From Staphylococcus sp. M0911 (GTDB lineage: Bacteria > Bacillota > Bacilli > Staphylococcales > Staphylococcaceae): a stretch of DNA of 64,000 nt. Below the pieces are notes generated by a model. That model worked only from the letters and a program-made list of their open reading frames with translations, was not told where the DNA came from and ran no database searches. Positions 15,001-27,000 of the stretch are shown in pieces. The number at the start of each line of letters is the position of its first letter. Position 1 is the stretch's first letter. The position numbers were made by a program, and so were the translations under genes. Location: contig NZ_CP022881.1 in the NCBI RefSeq assembly GCF_003491325.1, forward strand, positions 1,364,001 through 1,428,000. Reading direction: 5' to 3'.

Positions 15001-18000
15001 ATTCAGCTACATCATTAAATACAGTAATGGGTCAACTTAAAGACAGTATTGCAAATCATAACGATGTTCAACAAAGTGTGAATTACACTGATGCTGATAC
15101 TGATAAACAACAAGCTTATGATAATGCAGTTTCACAAGCCGAAGCTATTACGAATCCAACAAGTGGAACGAATGCCACACAATCTCAAGTTGAAGCAGCC
15201 ATTGCAAAAGTAAAAGCTGCGCAACAAGACCTTAACGGTAATCGTAAAGTTGAAGAAGCTAAAGCTGCAGCTAAACAAGCATTAAACACGTATGCAAATT
15301 TAAATCATGCTCAAGTTAATACAGCTACTCAACATATCAATGATGCACAAACATTAGAAGCTGTCACAAAAGCACAACAAGTGGCAAATACGCTTAATAA
15401 CACAATGGGTCAACTTCAACAAGGTATTGCACATCATCAAGATGTTGAACAAAGCGTGGATTATACTGATGCTGATACTGATAAACAACAGGCTTACACA
15501 GATGCTGTTACAAAAGCACAAAGTATCCTTGACAAAGACCATGGAGATGATCTTACTCAATCTCAAGTTGAACAAGCTTTAGCAAACGTGAATCAAGCAC
15601 AACAAGATTTGAATGGTGAAGAAAAAGTTCAAGCCGCTAAAACTGCAGCTATCCAAGAACTAGGCACTTACTCAAACTTAAATCATGCTCAATCAAACAC
15701 TGCTCAAGATCGTATCAACAATGCACAAACATTAGCTGAAGTAGCACAAGCTAAACAAACCGCACAAGATTTAAATCATGCCATGGGCCAATTACAACAA
15801 AGTATTGATCACTATCAAGATGTTGAACAAAGTGTAGATTATACTGATGCTGATACTAACAAACAATCTGCATATACGAATGCAGTGCATCAAGCACAGA
15901 ATACACTTGATAAAGACCTTGGACATGATCTTACACAGTCTGAAGTAGAACAAGCGATTGAAAATGTTAATCATGCTAAACAAGAATTAAATGGTGAAGA
16001 AAAAGTATCAGAAGCTAAAACCAATGCACTACAAACATTAAATAATGATACGCATTTAAACCAACATCAACGAGAAGCTGCGATAAATGCTATTAATGGT
16101 GCTACGACGCTATCTCAAGTTGCTCAAGCATTAGAACAAGCAAATGCATTAGATACAGTAATGGGTCAATTGAAAGATAGCATCAGCAATCAAGCGTCTA
16201 TCAAACAACAAATCAACTATTTAGATGCTGATTCAGATAGAAAAACAAATTATGATGATGCAGTTACAAACGCACAAGCGATTTTAGATCCAGTAAATGG
16301 TAATAACTTATCAAAAGAACAAGTAGAAGCTGCCATCAATCAAGTTAATACAACTAAAGATCAATTAAATGGTAATACTAATCTTCAAAATGCCAAAAAT
16401 GAAGCTAATACACAATTAAATGCATTGGATTATATTAACCATGATCAAAGTGATCACTTAAGAGATCAAATTGGTTCTGCAACTTCAGTAGAGGCTGTGC
16501 ATCAAATACAAGCAAATGCTCAATCATTAGACCAAGCAATGCAACAATTACAACAAGCAATTGCTAATCAAAATGATATCTTAAATAGCCAAAATTATGC
16601 AGACGCAAATCCTGATAAGAAACAAGCCTTTGATCAAGCATTACAAAATGCAGATAACATATTAGATAAAGCAACAGGACCAAATAGTGATAAACAAGCA
16701 GTTGAACAAGCAATACAAGCTATTACAAATACGGAACAAGCGCTAAATGGTGCACAGAACTTACATGATGCACAAACTCAAGCTATTCAAAGCATTGACA
16801 ATGCACCACATCTTAATGAGCAACAAAAAAATGTACTTAAAGAAAAAGTAAATCAAGCACAAACTGTTGCAGCTGTTACAGATTTACAAAATAATGCTGA
16901 TGCATTAAATACTGCAATGGAACAACTCAAACAAGCAATTGCAGATCACGATACAATTGTTGCGGACGGTAATTACACTAATGCAAGTCCACAAGAACAA
17001 GGTGCTTATACAGATGCTTACCAACGTGCACAAAATTTAATCAATGGTACACCTAACGTCATTATTAATCCTTCAGATATTAATACTGCAACTCAAAATG
17101 TTAACAATGCAGAGCAAGGATTAAATGGTAATATAAATCTTGCCAATGCAAAACAAGAAGCAACAAATGCTTTACAACAAATGACTGGATTGTCAGACGC
17201 ACAACGTCAACGTATCCAAGATCAAATTGATCAAGCACAACAACTTCCTGATATCGATACGATTAAATCTAATGCAGGAAACTTGAACCATGCCATGACT
17301 GAATTACGACAAGAAGTTGCTAAACAACATGACGTTCAAGCAAGCCAGCCATATGTGGATGCTAATACTAGTAACCAAGATGACTACAATCATGCCATTA
17401 CAAATGCTGAAAGTATAATTAATGAAACAACTCAACCTACATTAAATCCAGAGTCTGTGATGCAAGCATTGAATCAAATCAAAACATCAACTCAAGATTT
17501 AAATGGAGTAGAAAACTTAAATCAAGCGAAACAAACAGCTACTGGTGCATTACAACATTTAAGTCATTTAAATCAAGCACAACAAGCAGATTTGACACAA
17601 CAACTTAAAGACGCACCAAATATCGCGACAGTTGAACAAGTTAAGGCTAAGGCAACATCACTTGATCAAGCTATGGAACAATTAATAAATGCAGTCAATG
17701 ATAAAGATCAAGTACATCAAAGTGTTAATTATAGTGACGCAGACCAACCTAAACAAAGCGCTTATGATCATGCCATTAATGATGCACAATTAATTACAAA
17801 TCCAACTACTGGATCAAATGCATCACAAAGTGAAGTTGAAGCAGCATTATCTGCAATTAATACAGCGAGACAAGATTTAAATGGTAATCGTAAAGTAGAA
17901 GATGCTAAAAATAATGCAAATCAAGCACTTCACGGCTTAAATCATCTAAACAACGCTCAACGTGAAAACATTGAACATCAAATAGATCAAGCACAGACAC

Positions 18001-21000
18001 TCGCTGATATCGCTCGATTAAACAATGAAGCACAGGCATTAAATAATGCAATGGGACAACTTGCAGATAGCTTAAATGACAAAACTGAAACACTTAATAG
18101 TCAAAATTACAACGACGCAAGTCCTGATAAGAAAACAGACTATACGAATGCAGTTTCAAATGCCGAAACAATCTTGAACCCAACACAAGGCGGTAACTTA
18201 ACTAAAGATGAAGTTGAAGCGGCTATAAATGCAGTCAACAGTAAAAAAGAGGCTTTAAATGGTAAAGAAAACTTAGCTAATGCTAAGCAAAATGCTAACC
18301 AAACAATTGATGGATTAACACATTTAACAAATCCACAAAAAGAAGCGCTAAAACAATTAGTTGACCAATCAACAACTGTTGCAGAAGTTAATGAAAATGA
18401 AAATAAAGCACATGCAGTTGATACAGCAATGGAACACTTAAATCAATCAATTGCCGATCATACAGAAACAAAGAATGGTCAAAATTACATTGATTCAAGT
18501 GAAAATAATAAAGATGCTTATAACAATGCAGTCAACACAGCGCAAGGTATTCAAAATGAAGTAACTAATCCAGTTATTGATCCAACTGTGATCAACCAAG
18601 CTGCAGAAACAGTTACTAATACTAAAGACGCATTAAATGGTAGAGAAAACCTTACACACGCTAAAGAAGACGCAAATCAATCAGTAGGCACGTATGATCA
18701 CTTAAATAACGCTCAACAAAAAGACATAGAAAATAAAATTAAACAAGCAACATCTGTAGAAGAAGCTAATCAAATTAAAACTGAAGCTGAAAATCTAAAT
18801 CACGCTATGAATGATTTGAATCAAGCAATTCAAGATAAAGATGATATTAAATCTAACGTTAACTACACAGATGCTGATCCAGCAAAACAAGAAGCATATA
18901 ATAATGCTATTAACAATGCTGAGCATATTTTATCTAAGACAAACGGTAATAATGCGACACAAACAGAAGTAGCAGAAGCTATTCAAGCAGTAAATAAAGC
19001 TAAAGAGGCTTTAAATGGTAATGCAAATGTTCAAAACGCTAAAATTCAAGCAACTGATACAATCAATAATTCAAATGATTTAAATAGTGCTCAAAAAGAG
19101 GCGTTAAAACAACAAGTTGCTGACGCAACAACTGTAGCTGACGTTAATGCAATTAAACAAAACGCCCAAGATTTAAATCAAGCAATGACCGCATTAAAAC
19201 AAGGTATCGCTAATAAAGATCAAATATTAGCAGACGGTAACTACACCAATGCAAGTCCAGATAAACAACAAGCATATAACGATGCCGTTAAGCATGCACA
19301 ACAATTAATAGATGGTGTGCCAAATGTTGTTGTTTCTCCAAGTGAAATACAAGATGCATTAAATCGAGTGAACCAAGCTAACAACGACTTGAATGGTAAT
19401 ACGAATCTTGCTAATGCTAAACAACAGGTGACACAAGCACTTGATCAATTACCAAATTTAAATCAAGCACAACGTGACGAATTTAATAAGCAAATCAATC
19501 AAGCAACCCAAGTCCCTGATGTTAATGCGATTCAACAAGCTGCAAATCAACTTAACGAAGCAATGACAGCCTTGAAACAAGGCATCGCAAATAAAGACGA
19601 TATCAAAGGCAGCGAAAATTATCATGATGCAGATACAGATAGACAAACAGCATTTGATGATGCTATCAATCATGCGGATACATTATTAAATGAACAAAGC
19701 AATCCAACCATGGATCCAGATACTATCAAACAAGCATTAGCACATGTTAATGAAGCTAACCATAATTTAAACGGTGACCAAAAACTTGCTACAGCGCAAC
19801 AAAACGCTAAAACAACGTTAGGTACACTAGATCATTTAAATCAAGCACAAATTGATGCATTAACTCGTCAAATTGATCAAGCACCTGATATTGCCACAAC
19901 GAACAAAATTAAGCAAAATGCTGAAAGTTTAGATAATGCTATGAATCAATTAAATCAAGCATTACAAACTAAAGCAGATACGTTAGGTAGTATCAATTAT
20001 TCAGATGCAGATCAACCTAAGAAAGATGCTTATAACGATGCAGTAACACATGCAGAAAGTATCGTAGACCATAATAGCCAAAACAATGCATCACAAGATG
20101 ACATCGCACAAGCATTAAAACAACTTAACGATGCTAAGGATGCGTTAAATGGTAATTCAAACGTTGAACATGCAAAACAAGAAGCTATTGAGCAAATTAA
20201 TAACGCACAAGATTTGAACCCTGCTCAACAAGAAGCATTAAAACAACAAGTGAATTTAGCAAATACCGTTAATGATGTTAATCAGGTTAAGGCTACAACA
20301 AGCGCTCTAGATCAAGCAATGTCAGCATTAAAACAAGGTATTGCAGACAAGGATCAAACAATTGCAGATGGTAATTACACAAATGCTAACCCAGATAAAC
20401 AACAAGCATATAGCGATGCAATCCATCACGCTGAACAAATTATCAACGGTACTCCGAATGCAATCGTAGACCCACAAACTGTAACTAATGCTTTACAACA
20501 AGTGGATCAAACGAAGGGCGATTTGAATGGTAATGATAATCTGCACGATGCACAACAACAAGCATCTACAATGATTGATGGTTTACCAAACTTAAATCCT
20601 GCACAAAAAGCAGCTCTAAAAGAACAAGTGAATCAAGCAGGTCTTGTTCCAAGTGTCGATCAAATCAAACAAACTGCAAATGAATTAAACACTGCAATGG
20701 GTAACTTGAATCAAACATTACAAGCAAATACTCAAGTACCTCAAACAACTGATTACACTCAAGCTAGCACAGATAAACAAACGGCATATGATAATGCTGT
20801 AGAGCAAGCACAACAAGTTGTTAATGGCAATCAAGTGGTACAATTATCACCAGATGCTGTAAACCAAATGACGAATGCTATTAATCATGCAAAAGATGAT
20901 TTAAATGGTGATGAAAACTTAGCTCAAGCTAAACAAGATGCAACAGCAAATCTCAATACATTACCTGATTTAAATCAACCACAACATGATGCACTTACAA

Positions 21001-24000
21001 ATCAAATAGAGCAAGCACAGACAATTGAAGAGGTAAATCAAGTTAAACAACTTGCACAAAATGTGAATGATGCAATGCACAACTTAAAACAAGGCATTGC
21101 AAATAAAAACGATATTCTAGGTAGTGAAAATTATCATGACGCTGATCCGGATAAACAAACTGCATATCAAGATGCAATCAGACAAGCTGAATCCATCATA
21201 AATCAAACTGTTGATCCAACTTTAAATCCAGATGACATTACACAAGCATTAACTCAAGTCAATCAGGCCAAAGATAACCTCAATGGTGATACGAAACTGA
21301 CAACTAAAAAGCAAAATGCTACTAACGATATCAATGGCATGACACATCTTAATGACGCACAAAAACAAGCACTCACAACTCAGATTGAACATGCGCCAAA
21401 TATAGATGCTGTTAACACAGCTAAACAAACTGCTGAAAGTCTGAATAATGCAATGGATCAATTAGAGCAAGCGATTCATAATAAAAATCAAATATTAGCT
21501 GATGGTAATTATTTAAATGCTGATCAAGCTAACCAAGATGCGTTCAATCAAGCAGTACGTAATGCAGAAAATGTATTAAATCCACAACAAGGTACGAACG
21601 AAGATCAAAGTACAATCGAAGCAATGACTAATAAAGTAATGCAAGCGATTCAAAACTTAAATGGTAATTCAAACTTAGCTCAAGCTAAGCAAGAAGCTAA
21701 TCAAGCATTAATGCAATTACCTCACTTAAATGACGCGCAACGACATGATTTGGAAACACAAATTACAAATGCACCATTAGTTACTGATGTCGATGCAATT
21801 AAACAAAATGCTCAAACATTAGATCAAGCAATGGAACACTTAAGAGATAGTATTAAAGATCATCAACAAACACTTAATTCTGAAGATTATCATGATGCAA
21901 CTGCTGATCGTCAAAATGACTATAACAATGCCGTGAATGATGCTAATCAAATCATTAATGCAACAACACCAGTTATGAATCCAACTGATATTAATGCAGC
22001 TGCTAACCTTGTTAATACGAATAAAGTAGCTTTAGATGGTGATGAAAACCTAACTCACGCTAAACAACAAGCGACACAAACTATTGATCACTTAGATCAT
22101 CTAAATCAAGCACAAATACAACATTTACAAGATGGTATTGCTCAAGCGACTGACATTGATGCCGTAAATCAACATGCTCGAGACGCTCAAGCGCTAGATA
22201 CTACAATGAATCAATTACAAAATGCAATTGCTAACCAAAATGACGTTAAACAACAAAGTCAATTTGTTAATGCTGATCCGGATAAACAATCTGCATATTC
22301 AGATGCTGTTGCTCATGCTCAATCTATTATTGATCATCAACATGGTCCAAATACAACTCAACCAGAAGTTGAACAAGCATTAACTCAAGTTCAACAAGCA
22401 TTACAAAACTTAAATGGCGAACAAAGATTACAAGATTCTAAGTTACATGCTCAACAAGCCATAGATGGACTAACAGATTTAAATGATCCACAAAAATCAG
22501 CTTTAAAAGAACAAGTGAATCACGCACCACTCATCACGGATGTTCAACAAATTGAACAACAAGCAGGTACACTGAACCAAGCTATGCATGACTTACGTCA
22601 AAGTATTGATGATAATGCAGAAGTTAAAGCAAGTAGTGCGTACATTAATGAGGACCCTACAGAACAACACAATTATGATCAAGCAGTCCAACATGCTCAA
22701 GATTTGATTAACGAACAACAAGCCACATTAGATACAAATGTAATTAATCAAACAACTGAAGATGTTAATAATAGTAAACAAGCACTTCAAGGTGTAGCTA
22801 AGTTGCAAAGTGAAAAAGATCATGCTAAGGCACTCATTAACCAATTACCTCATCTTAATGATGCTCAAAAACATATGGAAGATGCTTTAATTGATAATGA
22901 AACAACACGTACCGCTGTTAAAAATGATGTAACCGAAGCACAACAACTTGATCAATATATGGATGCGTTACAACAAAGTATTGCCGATAAACAAACAACA
23001 TTAGATAGTAGTCCATACATCAACGCAGATCCTAATAAAAAACAAGATTATGACAACGCAATTCAAAATGCTGAAAGTATTATTGCTGGAATAACTAATC
23101 CAACAATCAATAAAGATAATGTAAATCAAGCGATTGAATCAGTGAATGCTACTAAACAAGCGTTAAATGGTGTTGAAAAACTAACTGAAGATAAACAACA
23201 TGCTGGTGAAACAATGAATCAATTTAATCAATTAACACCAGCACAACAACAAGCGCTTAATGATGCAATTACTAATGCTCAAACTAGAGATGAAGTTACT
23301 CAAAAAGTAGCGCAAGCAGAAGCACTTAACAATGCAATGCAAGCATTAAAAGAGAGCGTTAAGGACCATCAACAAGTTGAAACGAGCAGTCAATTCACAA
23401 ATGAAGATCCAAAACAAAAAGATGATTATAATCAAGCGGTTCAACATGCACTAGATATTATCAATCAAGCTACAAATCCAACGTTAGATCAATCACAAAT
23501 TGAACAAGCAACTCAAGCGGTTATCAATGCAAAAGATCAATTACACGGAGAACAAAAATTAGCTCAAGATAAACAACTGGCAAACGAAACGATTGATCAT
23601 CTACAACACCTTAATGCTGCACAACGCCAAGCACTTCAAACGCAAATTAACCAAGTACCAACTCGCGACGAAGTAGCTCAAAAAGTAGCGCAAGCAGAAG
23701 CTTTAGATCAGTCAATGAAAGCATTGAGAGACGCGATTCAAGATCATCAACAAGTTGAAAATAGTAGTCCATTTATTAATGAAGATTCACCTGAACAAAA
23801 CGCTTATACAAATGCAGTACAACAAGCGGAAGCATTAATTAATCAAGCTGATCATCCAACATTGGATAGAACACAAGTTCAACAACTTACAGAAGCTGTT
23901 ACAAATGCGAAAAATCACTTACATGGCGATGAAAAACTCCAAAATGATAAACAACTTGCAGTTAATAATTTAAATCAACTTAGTGGTTTAAATGACGCGC

Positions 24001-27000
24001 AACGTGACGCATTTGAAAGTCAAATCAATCAAGAACCAACGCGTAATATGGTCGCAGAATCCATATCTCAAGCAAATGCATTAAATCAAGCAATGGTTTC
24101 ATTAAGAAATGCAATTCAAAATGAACCACAAGTTGAATCTAGTAGTCAATTTATTAATGAAGATACACCTGAGCAAGAAGCGTATAAACAAGCCGTTTCA
24201 AATGCCAAAGCAATCATCAATGAAACAACAAATCCTATCATGGATAAAGCTCAAGTAGATGAAACATTACAAGAAGTAAACGACGCTATCGCCAATCTAC
24301 ACGGTGATCAAAAACTTGCTCAAGCACAACAACAAGGAATCATTGATTTAGATGGACTTAACAATTTAAATCATGATCAACTTGAATCTGCGAAAGATGC
24401 GGTTAACCAAGCGCCAACAAGAAATGATGTTGCTCAAATCGTCCAAACTGCAAATCAACTTGACCAAGCAATGGGAAGACTTAAAGATTTAATGAATCAA
24501 GCAAATAGAGAAAGTGTTGAGCCTAATTACACAGAAGCATCAACTGATAAGCAGGATGCATTCAACTTAGCGTTAACAAATGCATCACATATTACAGATA
24601 CACAAACAGGTCCAAACGCAACTCAAACAGAAGTTGAAAATGCAATAACATCGTTACAACAGGCGATGAACGATTTAGATGGAAACGCACGTGTAACTAA
24701 TGCAAAAGCACAAGCTATCCAAGATATTGATCGACAACCACATCTCAATGATGAACAAAAATCAACGATGAAAGACCAAGTTAATCAAGCAACTACGTTA
24801 AAATCAATCGAACAAATAGAAGATAAGTCACATCAATTAGATCATGCTACTGATCAATTACAACAAGCGATTGATGAGCACAATCATGTAACAAATACTG
24901 TTGACTTCACACAAGCTGATCCTGACAAGCAAGCTGCATATAATCAAGCAGTAGCACAAGCACAACAACTTGTATCTCAAAATGCGACACAACAAGAAGT
25001 TGAACAAGCGATTATAGCGATTGAAAATGCTAAACACGATTTAAATGGTGATGAAAAGGTTACAGAAGCAAAAGCAAATGCAGCTCAACACCTTGATCAA
25101 TTAACTGCTTTAAATCAAGCACAACATCAAGCGATAATTGATAGCATCAACAATTCTAACGATGTGAATGACATTCAAAATATTGTTAACGAGGCTACTA
25201 CGTTAAATCATGCTATGAATGAACTTCAACAAGCGGTTAACGATAATAATGAACCAACGAAACAAAGTGGTAATTATATTAATGCCGATACACAACTCAA
25301 ACATGATTTTGTTGAAGCTATCACAAATGCTCAACAAGCATTAGATCATCCAACTGGATCTAATTTAACAACTGATCAAATCAATCAACTTAAAGATGCG
25401 ATCAATCATGCGAAAGATGCATTAAATGGTAATCAAAGATTAAATGATTCCAAATCTGATGCATTAAATAAATTAGATCAATTAACACATTTGAATAATG
25501 CTCAAAAACAAATGGCACAACAACAAATTAATTCTGCTAGCACGTTAAACGATGTGACTCAAGCAGTTCAAAAAGCGGCAACTTTAGATCAATCAATGAA
25601 TAGTTTAAATCAATATGTTCAACGAACAGAAGCACCAGTGAAAGCAAGTTCAAATTACATCGATGCTGATGAGGCATTAAAAGCGAATTATAACACTGCT
25701 TTAGATCGTGCAAATGATGTATTGAACAAAGCTAAAGGTAATGCATTAACGAATGCTGAAGTAGAGGCTTTAAAACAAGCGATCATTAATGCTGAAAATG
25801 CCCTTAATGGTGATCAAAATGTTACTAAAGCTAAAGGTAAAGCAGATCAATTTATCGATAGTTTAGAAAATTTAAATCCAAATCAAAGAAACTTAGCACA
25901 TCAATTAGTTGCTCAAGCTGATGATTTAGATACCCTTAATAACATCATTAATAATCAAATTGATTTAGATGATGTGATGAAAGCATTGAAAGATATTGTA
26001 AATAATGATGTTCCAAATAGTGAAAATAGTATTAATTACCAAAATGCAGATGATGATACTAAAGCGAACTTCACTCAAGCTAAAGATCAAGCCATAAAAT
26101 TATTAAAAGGTACTGATGATGAAGTTGGAGATACAAACGATATCCAAGGTGCAATTCAAGCACTTAAAGATGCTATGAATCAACTGAATGGCGATGCTAG
26201 ATTACAAGATGCTAAAAACAAAGCAATTCAATCTATCAATAAAGCATTAGCAGATAAATTAAATGATATTGATAATGCAAATGCGACTGAGCAAGATAAG
26301 ATAGATGCTAAAAATAAAGCCGAAGCACTGGCTAATCAAACAATCAATAATATTAATAAAGCAACAACGAATCAAGCAGTTGATAATGTTGAAAATATAG
26401 ATAGTCAAGCTATTGATCAAATTCATGCTAACGAAATACCGAAAGCTCAAAATGATGCTAAGCAAGATATTAATCGACAAAGTCAAGATTTATTGGATGC
26501 AATCGACCATAATCCAGATCTATCTAATGCAGAAAAAGAAGCATTAAAAGATCAAATTCGTCAATTACAACAACAAGCGAATGTTGATATTACAGGTGCT
26601 ACAACTAAAGAACAAATTCAAAATGCCAAAGATCAATTCAATAATGCATTAAATCAACTTAAAGATTTAATTCAGTCTAAAGTAGATGCTAAACAAGCGA
26701 TAAAAGATATCGCTAACGCAAAACGCGATGAAATTAATAGCAATCCAAATCTTACAGATGATCAGAAAGTAAAAGCATTAAAAGAAATCGATGATTTTGA
26801 AAATAAAGCATTGATTAATATCGAAAATGCAAGAACAAAAGATGACATTTCAAATGTATTAACTAAAGCCATTGATCAAATTCAAAATGCACCTATTTGG
26901 GAAGTAGATCAACAACCAGTCACACATGAATTACCAAAAGCATCAGCTCAACAGGTATTAGTTAATGGTGAAATTATTGTCCAACGTGACGAAGTGATAA

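Noticed and set aside
10344-26192. Regular repeat spacing that might suggest a CRISPR or a satellite
   Set aside because: The 378-nt period is an exact multiple of three, the repeats diverge as codons do, and the frame stays open: these are protein repeats.
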